A stretch of DNA of 64,000 bases, from the NCBI GenBank assembly GCA_023055425.1, contig JALGPY010000005.1, forward strand, positions 75,123,495 through 75,187,494, read 5' to 3'. Shown here piece after piece: positions 10,344-20,599 of this stretch (positions within the stretch are counted from its first letter, which is position 1; every line of letters begins with the position of its first letter). Source of the stretch: Linanthus parryae (lineage: Eukaryota; Streptophyta; Magnoliopsida; Ericales; Polemoniaceae). Below the pieces are notes generated by a model. The model saw only the letters and a program-made list of their open reading frames with translations, did no database searches and was not told the DNA's origin. Position numbers and translations under genes: made by a program.

Positions 10344-11300
10344 CTCAGCAAATGCCTTGCTATATCTGACGACATGCGTATCGCCCTTCTTAATTGCGGC
10401 GATCTGCTCCTTCAGAATGACATCAGGACACAAGTGGTTCTCGCGATCCAACAGTGAGTAGCAACCATACTCAGACTCGCTCAGACTGCAATTGGGGCGA
10501 AACGGAAAAGAGTTTCTTTTGATCAAAGGAGCTCTACTTGGCTGCGCGGCCGAATCCGTCTCAATCCTCGTTTGCTGGGCAATCCAGTATGCGAGCCAGT
10601 TTTGGGAACAACCACCCTCGCGGGTTCCCGCAGGCTGCTCAAAGGGAAGATTGTTCATGAAGACCGTCTTGCACTCCTTTGTTAGCAAGCGCTTATAGCA
10701 CCCTCTGATAATGGATTGGGGCCAGATTGATGGGGCCACCGCATCAAAACCAAACTGAGGAGAAACTCGAGTGGGGTCAACGTCCACGGTAAGCTTTTCA
10801 TACCTTGGCGCGAGCTCGCGAATATGCTCTGCGAGGGCAGGAAGGGAACCTCGCAGACACCAGCAAAAGAACTCGCGGTAGCGCTCATGGAAATGCGGCC
10901 CCTCTTCGAAGAGAAGCTCTTCTGAGAAGGCAATACCTTTAGAGGGGTACAACTTTGGAAACCATCGCACGTTCTCAATGCGCGTGGCATAGGGCCTGGC
11001 AGTAAACTCCTTCCGTTTGTCGCATATCAAACTCCAAACGCACTTGGTGTTGCTTGCTTCGAACCATCTCGCAGCTCTTCCGCTGTTGCGCGCTTCCGTC
11101 TCGCCTGGGGGACACCACTTGTCAAGTTTGAGAGCAGTTGGAGCATAAGACGGCCATCGCTCGAAAACCCACATTGTCAAAAAGGAAATATTGACAAAAG
11201 TCAGTACATCGAGGCGGCCACGCGACTCTTTCGTGGCTAGAACCAGCTGATCAAGCCTATAGTACAGCGTGCCCAAGACCAAGGGTCCAAGTGTGACTCT
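10344..11300 (-). CDS. PMD gene exon 1, second part: C-terminal half of the plant mobile domain
   Basis: The frame continues after the TAG with a PMD signature (L-G-P-L-V-L-G-T-L-Y-Y-R-L, then F-L-T-M-W-V-F-E-R-W-P-S-Y), which corresponds to the family's conserved L.lW.weRFP-type motif. It ends at a GAG/GTAAGC donor; the next exon begins at 10,266 in phase 0. No in-frame Met follows the TAG until well into the domain, so independent translation of this half is doubtful. Confidence 0.75.
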
Positions 11301-12224
11301 CTAGCCAAGGGCGAGCCTCACAGCAAGCGGCAAAACATGGTAGAAGACCCCATCATGGGGGTGACCATCAATCAAGTACCTCGACAACCAAGCACAGAGG
11401 AAGGCACAAAGGGTCAAGTGATAGCCCTTACCCTCTACATAATTCTCGGCCTCTGGGTTCTCACTCAGGAGCTTCTTAGTGATGCTGATGTTCGCATAGT
11501 CTCGGAAGAAGTACTGTAACCATTTGTTCCAGGTGTTCTTCGCAGACGTATCAACCAACTGCCAGTTCGGAAGAGGCTTTGTAGTGGTCCACCGGGTGGA
11601 GATTTTCTTTACCTCTGCTAGGCATTCCTCCATCTGTGTGTATAAAGCAATCTCCGCAGATGTCCTCAAGGGACTCAAAGGGTCCACTTCGCCCATGGGG
11701 GAAAGCTCGTACAGCATTTGAACGTTCTCGAGTGTGGGGGCAGCCTCGAACTCAGCAAAATGGAACGTGTGAGTCGCAGGCGAGTAACGGGACAGAAGGT
11801 CTAGAAGCATGGACTGATCCAGCTTCACGGAAGCACCCTTCATAGCACGGATAGCAAAGTATACGTCGGCTTCATCAAGAGTCGCGGCATGATGATCCAA
11901 CACGTGGTCAATCCACTCATCCATATAGTCCAATTTCTGGACGAAAGCCTGGGTAGAAATCGCAGTATATGGGAAGTGCCCGTTCTCGATTCCCAATCGA
12001 ACCACATCCTCGGAACCAATCAACTCGAGCAAGGCCGAGTTAACTGGGTGAGTCAGCGTCAGCAATCGCTCAACTGGGACAGGATCAGGCATCCTCTTCG
12101 CCTTAACCCTCGCATGGTAGAAATCTTTGCCGCCCAAATAGGGGGCTTTTCGCCACAAGGCCTGCGGAAGGTCGGGTATCTCTTCATCTTCCCTGACGGG
12201 TCTGGTTCCTCTTGTCTTGGCCAT
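11301..12224 (-). CDS. PMD gene exon 1, first part: N-terminal half of the plant mobile domain
   Basis: About 307 codons open from ATG 12,224 to an in-frame TAG. The sequence has the PMD look: a leading W-R-K-A-P-Y motif, a helical core (W-N-K-W-L-Q-Y-F-F-R-D-Y) and an L-S-R-Y-L-I-D-G segment before the stop. The reading frame continues without shift beyond the TAG, so one base change would reopen it. Translation of this half alone would leave the domain incomplete. Confidence 0.75.
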   Translation of the reverse strand: MAKTRGTRPVREDEEIPDLPQALWRKAPYLGGKDFYHARVKAKRMPDPVPVERLLTLTHPVNSALLELIGSEDVVRLGIENGHFPYTAISTQAFVQKLDYMDEWIDHVLDHHAATLDEADVYFAIRAMKGASVKLDQSMLLDLLSRYSPATHTFHFAEFEAAPTLENVQMLYELSPMGEVDPLSPLRTSAEIALYTQMEECLAEVKKISTRWTTTKPLPNWQLVDTSAKNTWNKWLQYFFRDYANISITKKLLSENPEAENYVEGKGYHLTLCAFLCAWLSRYLIDGHPHDGVFYHVLPLAVRLALG

Positions 12225-12913
12225 TCCTGCAGAAGGGCAAGAAAAAGGGGGGAGAAATACCACACTTCAGTTTGAATTTTGAAATTCAAGATCTATGCAA
12301 AGGAAGACGAACAGTTTCTGGTATCAATTTCAGAAATCAGGGAGTTGCAAGATCTCATATTGTTGAAGGATTAAAGCAAAAGTGGGTTCAAAGATCAAAG
12401 CCTCTTCACAAATTTCATGGGTTTACAGATTCAACGCAGTTCAAGGCAAACACTGGTATCTTAAATCAAAATTAAACGAGGCCAACCTTGTTTTCTTGAA
12501 GCCTGCTTGGATATGCACAGTTGAAGAATACAATTTGCAGTTCTGAACTGGTGATTGATTATCTGGATCTGCTCTCGAAGATCTCCGGGTACCATTCACT
12601 TTAAGAGAAAGAAGTGATGCTTTGCAATAATGGGGGATACAAAGTATTTATCCAAAACAATGAAGGGTTGCGTCCTTTCGGTAGTCGAATCGCAACCGTC
12701 ACCGTCGAATCGCGCAATCACAGGACAAGCTGACGTCACGCCTAAAACCCTAAAGGCCAGACGGCACGACTCTAGGGGTTTTAGGTCATAATGACACGCA
12801 CGGGGGCTGAACTTACCCGTATTTGAATTGGTGCGTGGCAGCAACGCGTATGTTGGTTTCCGCGCATGGAAGTCTATACGGCTATGAGTCTTCACGCGCA
12901 GAAAGGGGGCTAA
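12225..12913. other. Region upstream of the antisense gene, with Tat-A polypurine tract
   Basis: No ORF of note. On the minus strand this is the 5' flank of the PMD gene; a TAAATAC motif near 12,645 could be a weak TATA box. On the plus strand it ends with the polypurine tract GAAAGGGGGCTAA (12,901-12,913) directly before the 3' LTR, where plus-strand DNA synthesis is primed. Confidence 0.6.
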
Positions 12914-13541
12914 TGTAGATAGTGCTTTCTGAGCTGACAGATCTTAGCCACGTGGCAACCATCCAGCACACCATATTGTGCTCCACACACACTGGATCAC
13001 CAGCCGAGCTGATCCATGTGGGGGCTGCGAGACAGAGCCCTCGCATACCACTGCACGGGACTTGTAGGGGCTTAGTGGTTTGGAGGCTAGAGTAAGCCCT
13101 GTCGCGTGCGAGCCAAGCCCGCGCGCGACCTTTAGTAATTGTTTTGAGAGATTTATGGCACGAGCTCCATAAACCCGGTCAAGCCGGTCAAACCCGGTCA
13201 ACCTCGTAACGGTTCCGGTATTCGCGCACCACGTGCTGTAACGGTCCCTATATACTCGGACGAACGTGCCGTTATGGTTAAGCTAATTAAGCCGCCATTA
13301 ATGGGCGCATTAACCACACTACAACGGTCATGTTCTCTAGTATATATAGATCGTCAACCTTTCCATACAAAGGAGAACACACTTGCCATACGCGGAAGCT
13401 CCGCCAAAACCTCTGTCTCTCTCTCAGACATTGCTACTGACTTACTCTCTCCCTACACACAACCCCACTCCTCCTGTGCGATCCTCGATCCTCTACATAC
13501 GGTGTACACGGAGGTCTCCCCGCCGGAATTTCTTTTGCACA
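12914..13541 (+). repeat. Tat-A 3' LTR
   Basis: 628 bp, beginning TGTAGATAG and ending TTTTGCACA. Differences from the 5' LTR by eye are about six substitutions and no indel. It is followed by the right CCTCC duplication at 13,542-13,546. Confidence 0.95.
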
Positions 13542-15243
13542 CCTCCACATTTCCTTGTTGACGAGCCGTCAAAATGGAGCGTCCAATAGGGCAAATCAAC
13601 TGTATAGATTTCAGGTCCCTCCAATTCTTCCTCAATCACAGGCTCATGACTGTTATCGGGGAACTGCGCCAGCAAATCCGCCACCGCCTGCGACTTGATC
13701 GCCCGCGGTCGCACGCATGTGATATCATATTGGGAGATGGTCATATACCATTTTGCCAATCTTCCTCCAGGAGTGGTGTGAGTCAGTAGATATCGTATGG
13801 GATCACTCTTTGTGACCACCATCACTTGTGCGAAGCAAAGTAGTGTCTCAGCTTTTCTATTACGAAGAATAGGGCAAGGCAATGACGCTCAATGTCCGTG
13901 TACCTTGATTCTGCGGGCTGCACAATGCGAGATATGTAGTAAATGGGCCTTTCTTGTCCCTCGTACTCCTGAGCCAAAAGAGCTCCTATAGACTTCCTTG
14001 TTGATGTCAGATACAGCAAAAGCGGTGATCCTAACTGCGGTGCAATCATTATTTTTGAAGATGTCAGCAGCTCCTTTAGTTTCCCGAACGCAGCTTCGTG
14101 CTCCGGAGTCCAGCTGTATACGGCATCTTTCTTGAGAAGGTTACTGAAACAGCAGGTGATTTTGGCAATCGCTGGGATGAATCTTCGCAGATATGATAGC
14201 TTTCCCAAGAACGTTTTCAAGGCACTTTGGTTATGTGGAGGAGTCATGCCGGTGATGGCTGATACTTTCGCAGGGTCAGGCTCGATTCCTTGGCGATGCA
14301 CTACGCACCCGAATGCGCACTTCATGGGGTTCATCTTCAATTGAAAGCGTCTGCATCTGTTGAACACTTTCCGCAAATCCGCCAGATGATCTGCCTCCTC
14401 TTTGGATTTAACCACCAGGTCATCCACGTAAAATTCCACTTCCTTGTGCATCATGTCGTGGAACAGGGCCATCATGGCCCGCTGGTAAGTTGCACCTGCG
14501 TTTTTAAGACCGAAAGGCATCACCGTATAGTTGAATACTCCCACTGGGGTGATGAATGCGGTTTTCTGTGCATCTTCAGGGTCCATCTTGATCTGATTGT
14601 ACCCGCTGAAGCCGTCCATGAAACTGAACATGCGATGACCCGCTGTCGAATCAATAAGCAGATCAATGTTGGGGAGCCGAAAATTGTCCTTGGGGCAGAA
14701 ATGATTGAGATCCCGGAAATCCACGCAGATGCGAAGCTGTCCATTCTTCTTTACCACGGGCACAATGTTGGCCAACCATGTGGGATGGTGATTCGGCTCT
14801 ATGAACTTGGCGTCCAGGAGTTTGACAATCTCCTGCTTAATCTTCACATTGAGCTCCGGCCTAAAGCTTCTTGTGCTCTGCTTTACCGGCTTGGACCCCG
14901 GAATTACATCCAACCGATGCATGGTGATGCTTGTGTCCAGACCGGGCATCTCATCATACTGCCATGCGAACACGTCCTTGTACTCGGTCAGGAGCTGTAG
15001 CAGTCTTTCTTCCTCTTCACTTGTGAGGTCCGCACTTAGAAAGACCGGCCTCTTCTTTTCGTCATTTGGGCTTAGGAATACCTCCTTCAGCTCTTGCTTT
15101 TGCGGTCTGGGTTTGTCTTCCATGCATTCGGGTGCTTCTTTGAGCTTCTCTTCTGGAGTGCTCTGCATTGGTCTTTCTGTCTCCGCAACCTGCTCGATTT
15201 GATTGATTTGCTCAGGGATATCCCCATGCCCGCGTGAGGACAC
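13542..15243 (-). pseudogene. Tat-B pol: reverse transcriptase and start of RNase H
   Basis: The 473-codon frame from 15,243 holds an acidic leader and a full RT: L-R-I-C-V-D-F-R-D-L (palm Asp), F-S-F-M-D-G-F-S-G-Y, M-P-F-G-L-K-N-A, and Y-V-D-D-L-V-V with the catalytic Asp pair. At about 13,830, after the motif H-Y-F-A-S-H, a 1-nt shift moves the frame. The connection and RNase H start (H-F-D-G-S-S) then follow as far as 13,547, where Tat-A interrupts. This gives the RT that Tat-A lacks, but frameshifted and split. RT and RNase H together would copy element RNA into DNA in cytoplasmic particles. Confidence 0.9.
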
Positions 15244-15255
15244 CCCCGCGCACCT

Positions 15256-17869
15256 TCATATGCGATAGCATTTCTTCCCGTTGGCGTAAAAACTCTCTAT
15301 CTCCGTGCCTTCAGGATCATACTTTGCTATTCTCTTCAGAGTGTACACGTTCTTTCGCTGGTAGGCAATCCGCGGCGCTTCTTCTCGCCTTGGCAGCTTT
15401 TCCTTAGCATCCTCCCTTGTCACCATCACTCCCGCAGGTGACTGATCCTTGATATCTTCCCATAGGGGTAAAGGAGTGGGGTTGAATGGTCCCGGTGTTT
15501 GCTCATCCGCCATCTCGGTGAACCACACCGCCTCGCTGAGATGTGCTTCATCCATGTTGAATGGATTCGTCGAAGCCGGTATCTCGACTATTCTGTCATT
15601 CCAAATAGCTTTCATCACTTGGTGAGCTGTTGAAGGGAAAACATCAAAGCGATGAATCCAGGCTCGACCTATGATCATGTGATACGTAGTGTTCGCATCT
15701 ATGACATAGAACTTCGCTGAGCACTTGATTTTGCCGATCTGGATACCCAGGCGGATCCATCCTATCATCATTCTGGAGTCGCTTCCGAATCCCATCAACG
15801 GGGATGGACGCTTGACAATCTTGTACTCTGGGATCCCTGCTAGCTTCAATGTGTGGAACGAAACAACGTTAACCGCTGCTCCTCCGTCGACGAATGCTCT
15901 TTTGAACTCGACGCCATTGATGATGGCCGTCACATACAGAGCCCTCTGGTGGCTCGCATCTGTCTTTTTGTCGCTTGAGGAGAAGGTCATAACCTTTTCT
16001 GTAGAGCGAGATGCCCTAATGACTTTACCATTGGAGACTACGAGATCCTCCTCGTAGTCTTCTGCTATCCTTAAGATCGCTTTTGTCATCTCCGTCACGG
16101 CATTTTTCTGAGAAGTTCATCTCGTCGAAGAACCAACTGAAGCCGCGCGACCCCTTCATCCGGTCGGCACGCTCGTCCTCCGTGTCTATGCTGTAGTCTT
16201 CATCATCATGGACTTCGGCAATAATGGGTAGACCATCCTCTGCGACCTCTTCCAGATCCACAATCGAGATCATAGCGACCTCTTTGCCTTTCGATTCTTG
16301 CTCCGCATGGGCAGGAAGTGGATTGTTGCGGACATCCTGCCTTTGGTCGCTAACGATCAGTTCGCCATTCTTCATTTTTTGGCTGAACACAATTCCGAGT
16401 TTCTTGCAGTCTGCCGTGGGATGCATGACCTTGCCATGGTATTCGCACCACTTCGGGTCCCTCACCATTTCCTTGGAGGGTGCCCTCTCGAGCGGCGGTA
16501 GGACACCGTCCTTGCACCATTGCCTGCAGAGGTCGCTTGCTTCTTCCACCGAACATGGCAGAGGTGGTGCATCAAAGTTCACAATCTTCGCCTGCTTTTG
16601 GGGTGAAACTGTATTGACTTCAGCTTCGCGTCCCCTCTTGTAGCTGAATCTCCCGATTTTGAAAGTAGTACCGCCCGAGGATCGCTCCGGAGCACTTCTC
16701 TTTTTCTGCCTCTCGACTATAGGCTTGATGTTCTTCGTGCATTCGATTAGTTTTGAAAACGTAGGCGTTTGCAGGTTAATAAGCATACCTTTGTACTCAT
16801 CTCGCATGCAATGCAGGCATATCTCCACGAGTCTGCTTTCGAGTATCACATCTTTGCATTCCAAGGACTTGGCCCTGAACTTCTTGATGAAATTTATTCC
16901 GTCCTCCTCGCGCTTCTGATACATCCGCGAGAGGTGGATCATTGTCACCTTTTCCTCCATCTGGAAAAACTTGGTGTAGAACTTTTGGACCATGTCGTCC
17001 CAAGTCTTCACGTACCCGGCTTCCAACGTCCTGTACCACTTGTACGCTACGTTTCCCAAGGATTTCGGGAACTCGCGCATCAGCAGTTTGGAATCGGCTC
17101 CATATGGCCCCATCACATCAATAAAACGCATGACATGTTCATGAGCATTCCCATTAACGTCCTCGAACTTGTCCCACTTAGGAGCCTTGTACCCAACAGG
17201 GTTAGGCATGAGATAGATCTCTCGTGGGATAGGCGGATCGTTGTCTAGCTTCGGGATGATGGTATCCGCGAATGATTGGTGAGCCAGAATGGTGTCTATG
17301 CGTCGTTGCAGAGACGTCATACACTCTGGAGTGTTTCCCTCGATATCAGGAGGAGGGGTTGCTGCAGGCGGAGGCGATACATATGCCGCAGGAGGACTAG
17401 GGACATATTGTGCGTTCACATTACCCCAGATTGCCGTTGGAGGAGGCAAGGGATACTGCGAGGCCGAATTAGGTACCAAAGCCGGAGGTTGAGGAGTATG
17501 AGCGGTGAGGGGCAACATTTGGGCTATTGACCCTTGAATTGGGGGTAGCTGCGTAGTCGTCGGTGGAGTTTGCAGATTAGGGTTGGGCGGCGTGGTTGAC
17601 ACTCCCGGTCCTTGAGTGGTGAAGGCCCCTCCTCCTTGGGAGACGACAGTGGCTGGTGCAGGGTTTGGAGCGAGAGTCCCCAAGACAGCCATGATCCGTT
17701 CTAGCTGCGCAGATTGAGCTTTGAGAGCCTTCCCCTGACTCTGGATGGTGGCGTCCAAGGCCTACAGCGTCGGAGCTTCACCGGTAGTCGTAGGAGTGCG
17801 GTGGATCTCCTCTCCCGAGGCGGCTTCGGTGGAAGGCGATCTGTTACTGATATCATCCTCCTGAGACAT
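15256..17869 (-). pseudogene. Tat-B gag-protease, disabled
   Basis: Homologous to Tat-A gag-pro throughout. The start is ATG 17,869 (M-S-Q-E-D-D). A TAG at 17,762-17,764 stops the frame after about 35 codons where Tat-A has Glu. The long frame then runs to about 16,090, where a 1-nt insertion after S-E-K-C-R shifts it. The protease follows (F-V-D-G-G-A). The frame ends with the same in-frame UGA as Tat-A. The protein is therefore not made at full length. Confidence 0.9.
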
Positions 17870-17887
17870 GGTTGCTTGTAATGGTAA

Positions 17888-17906
17888 GTTCACGTCGGGT
17901 TCACCA
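17888..17906 (-). other. Putative primer-binding site of Tat-B
   Basis: Same TGGTGAACCCGACGTGAAC sequence as in Tat-A, three bases inside the LTR end. Confidence 0.6.
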
Positions 17907-17909
17907 AAA

Positions 17910-18536
17910 TGTGCACAAGAGATTCCGGCAGGGAGAACTCTGTGTACACCGTAAGTAGAGGATCGGAAATGGCACAGGAAGAGTTGGGTTGTGTGTAGGG
18001 AGAGAGTAAGGCAGTAGTAATGTCTGAGAGAGAGACAGGGGTTTGACTGAGCTTCCGCGTATGGCTGGTGTGTCCTCCTTTGTATGGAAAGGTTAACGTC
18101 ATATATATAACGGATAATGTGACCGTTGTGGTGTGGTTAATGCGCCCATCAATGGCGGCTTAATTAGCTTAACCACAACGGCACGTTCGTCCGCGTATAT
18201 AGGGATCGTTACAGCACGTTATGCGCGAATACCGGAACCGTTATGGGGTTGACCGGGTTTGACCGGATTGACCGGGTTTATGGAGCTCGTGCCATAAATC
18301 TCTCAAAGCAGTTACTAAAGGTCGCGCACGGGCTTGGCTCGCACGCGACAGGACTTACTCTAGCCTCCAAACCACTAAGTCCCTACAAGTCCCGTGCAGT
18401 GGTATGCGAGGGCCCTGTCTCGCAGCCCCCACATGGATCAGCGCGGCTGGTGATCCAGTGTGTGTGGAGCACAATATGGTGTGCTGGATGGTTGCCACGT
18501 GGCCAAGATCTGTCAGCTCAGAAAGCACTATCTACA
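17910..18536 (-). repeat. Tat-B 5' LTR
   Basis: 627 bp; on the minus strand it starts TGTAGATAGTGC and ends TTGTGCACA. It matches the Tat-A LTRs closely but with visibly more changes than between the two Tat-A LTRs, as expected for an older relative. Confidence 0.93.
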
Positions 18537-19144
18537 CCTGGATACCAAGGAAGAAATTTAAGTACCTTGTAGATCATCCAGCTGACAATATCATATCTGA
18601 TCCATCAACTGGAACTTAGACAAGAGGACAGTTGAAGAACTTGTGTGCTTTTAGTGCATTTGTATCTTTGATTGGGCCTAAAAATACCAAGGAAGCACTA
18701 GAAGATGCAGACTGGATCATTGCAATGCAGAGTGAGCTGAATGAATTTGAAAGAAACAACGTATGGAATCTGGTTCCCAGACCTAAAGAGAAATCAGTTA
18801 TTGGAACCAGATGGGTGTTCAGAAATAAGCTTGATGAGAATGGCAAAGTGGTAAGGAACAAAGTCAGACTGGTGGCACAGGGATATAATAAGGAAGAAGA
18901 TATAGATTATGAGGAGACTTTTGCTCCTGTTGCCAGGTTAGAAGCTATTAGAATACTTCTTGCATTTGCATCTCTCAATCACATAAAGCTTTATCAAATA
19001 GATGTCAAATGTGCTTTTCTGAATTGTTATTTACAAGAAGATGTTTTTGTAGCACAAAACCAACCTCCTGGTTTTGAAGATGAAAACTTTCCTGACCATG
19101 TCTACAAACTAGACAAAGCTCTTTATGGGTTAAAACAAGCACAA
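18537..19144 (+). pseudogene. Ty1/copia (SIRE-like) reverse transcriptase fragment
   Basis: From 18,542 the sequence encodes the linker and first half of a copia RT: D-W-I-I-A-M-Q-S-E-L, V-W-N-L-V-P-R-P, G-T-R-W-V-F-R-N-K-L, R-L-V-A-Q-G-Y, F-A-P-V-A-R-L-E-A-I-R, I-K-L-Y-Q-I-D-V-K-C-A-F-L-N (palm Asp) and L-Y-G-L-K-Q-A. One early TAG lies near 18,618. It stops before the Y-V-D-D motif, where the sequence switches to unrelated antisense coding. Motif style resembles SIRE/Maximus. Left end cut by Tat-B. Confidence 0.88.
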
Positions 19145-19145
19145 T

Positions 19146-20160
19146 AGATCATATGCTCCAGAACCACTTAAGTCTATCTCAAACCCTCGATATATCAGAT
19201 ACATCAGTATGAGAACTTTATCAGTAACCAACTCCCTTGAGTTCTCCCTAGGAACAACACTCCTCATCAGAATTGTAAACAAAATCTTAGCTTCACAGTT
19301 GAGCACAGAGTGTGTCAACTGCTTTGGACTAGAGGGTACACCATCAATGAAAAACATTTCTTTTGCCTTTTCCAGACACTCCTTCCTATCCGGGTAATCT
19401 CCAACATTATACTTTCTAGGAATGCCCAAGACTTTGGCAAAAGTCCTATGATCTAGCCTCAAATTTATCCCAGTCACTTTAGAAGTCAGTACCATCTTAT
19501 CATCTCCTTCATGAACCAGATTCAGATAGAATAATCTAGTTAACCCTAGGATAAGCTTTTGAAATAGGATTTAACACCTTCTAAACTGCAGTTTCTCTTA
19601 ACTTTCTCATACAATCAATATCCAGTTTATCCAATAACTCCTCAGAAACCATACTACAAAAAGCAACCTTAGAAGAAGCATATCCTTGCATCCACACAGT
19701 CCTAACTTCAGAACTAACAAACAAATCTGAAGGAAGTGCATTTTTACCTTGATAACCCTTTTTTGGTTGCAGCAGCAAATTGCTTAACCCTTGTTTTCTT
19801 CTCAGTGGGTTTGCTTTTCTCTTGTTCTCCTTCAGTTGGCTTCTTCTTGCTTTCTTGAGCAGATTTTCCCTTTTCTTCTTCTCCAGCCTTTTTCTTCTCT
19901 CCCCATTTCTTCTTGTCTGAGCTAGGTTGATCACCACCCTGAGTCTCTGTCTCCTTCTGTGGATCAATGCTTGAGCCTTCATCTCCTTTTTCTGTTCTGA
20001 TCTTCTTTGCAGGAGGAGTGTCCTCATGCAAACTCTGAGTATTTTCTGAATCCGAATCAGAGATCACAATCTTCTCCTTCTTATTTGCCCTCTTCTTGGA
20101 TCTGCCAGAAGGCTTCTCCTGTTCTTGAACCCCCCCCCCCTTTCTAGAGTATTTAGGTCC
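19146..20160 (-). pseudogene. Antisense ORF resembling plant transposon-protein domain plus Lys/Glu-rich tail
   Basis: Two reading segments: 19,130-19,495 with L-D-H-R-T-F-A-K-V-L-G-I-P, a motif seen in proteins labelled putative plant transposon protein; and 19,581-20,067, extremely rich in Lys, Glu and Gln, likely disordered. Stops and shifts separate them. It abuts the copia RT fragment in opposite orientation, so it may be an antisense ORF of a copia element or a separate insertion. Assignment is by motif feel only. A poly-C run lies at about 20,131. Confidence 0.4.
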
Positions 20161-20175
20161 TGTATTTAGTCTACA

Positions 20176-20590
20176 TTACACACTTTCATCCTCGTACATC
20201 CCTCCACCTTGAACTGCATCATAACCTGCAGATCCTTTGTTCTTGGGACTATTCCACTTAGAATGACCTTTCTCGCGACAGAAATCACAGACATTTGATG
20301 GTAAGTACAATCTACCATAATTGCGAAGTTCACCCTTACCTCTTCCTCCCTTGATCATGAAAGTGCTAGAATCATCATCGACTTTTACCAAGCGCCTTGT
20401 GCATCAACTCCCTCGTGTGCATCGCCAACCTAACTTCCTCTATGGTTATCTTATCTTTTCCAACAAGGACAAATTGCACAAAACCCTCGCATGATGGAGG
20501 CAAGTTAAGGATGACTTGCATGTTCTTTCCAAATAAATTATGTTCTTTCACGTCAGGCAGACCCAAGTTAAACTCAAGGTGGGCCTAGGA
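20176..20590 (-). pseudogene. Copia Gag C-terminal fragment with a degenerate zinc knuckle
   Basis: Two overlapping minus-strand segments give the end of a copia Gag: L-P-P-S-C-E-G-F-V then V-G-K-D-K-I-T-I-E-E-V (the UBN2-type helix) and a CCHC knuckle C-D-F-C-R-E-K-G-H-S-K-W-N-S whose last Cys is Ser. A frameshift near 20,385 joins the two. Truncated on both sides. Confidence 0.7.
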
Positions 20591-20599
20591 CCACCCTCA

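Larger units (their letters stand above)
7929..12224 (-). pseudogene. Antisense five-exon PMD-type gene inside Tat-A (whole locus)
   Basis: A gene of about 1,300 codons runs opposite to gag-pol. Exons from reading-frame continuity and GT-AG borders: 12,224-10,344; 10,266-9,786; 9,708-9,056; 8,974-8,486; 8,404-7,929. The introns are 77, 77, 81 and 81 bp. The start is ATG 12,224 (M-A-K-T-R-G). Order: plant mobile domain, Pro/Ser-rich linker, acidic tracts, Arg/Glu-rich helix, second acidic/Ala-rich linker, C-terminal helical domain ending in a coiled coil. Two defects: a TAG at 11,301-11,303 and a 1-nt frameshift near 9,412-9,425. PMD proteins occur in host genes and transposons; MAIN-type host versions act in meristem maintenance and silencing. 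Function here is unknown. Antisense ORFs are known in Tat elements. The retained introns fit a gene carried antisense to the genomic RNA, which would not be spliced. Confidence 0.8.
729..13541 (+). mobile_element. Tat-A: Ty3/gypsy Tat-lineage LTR retrotransposon, internally deleted
   Basis: This 12.8-kb element is bounded by two 628-bp LTRs beginning TGTAGATAG and ending GCACA, flanked by CCTCC duplications. Order: 5' LTR, primer-binding site, gag-protease ORF, in-frame UGA, truncated RT, integrase, 54-bp tandem array, non-coding spacer, antisense multi-exon gene, polypurine tract, 3' LTR. A 3' tandem array plus antisense ORFs between pol and the 3' LTR is known for the Ogre/Tat group. The LTRs differ at about six of 628 positions by eye, so insertion was recent. 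RT and RNase H are missing, so mobility would have needed a helper element unless the deletion came after insertion. Confidence 0.93.
13542..18536 (-). mobile_element. Tat-B: older Tat-lineage element, right part (continues at 1-728)
   Basis: Right-hand part of a minus-strand Tat element: 5' LTR 17,910-18,536, primer-binding site, gag-pro, pol. The remainder is at 1-728 beyond Tat-A, and its integrase, 3' region and 3' LTR lie outside the window. It carries several disabling changes (a gag nonsense codon and frameshifts in gag-pro and in pol). CCTGG follows its LTR at 18,537-18,541 as one half of a possible duplication; the other half is out of view. It interrupted a SIRE-like copia RT, so the nesting is Tat-A in Tat-B in copia. 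Confidence 0.92.

Noticed and set aside
14290..15000. 236-codon plus-strand ORF
   Set aside because: It is a shadow of the Tat-B reverse transcriptase on the opposite strand.
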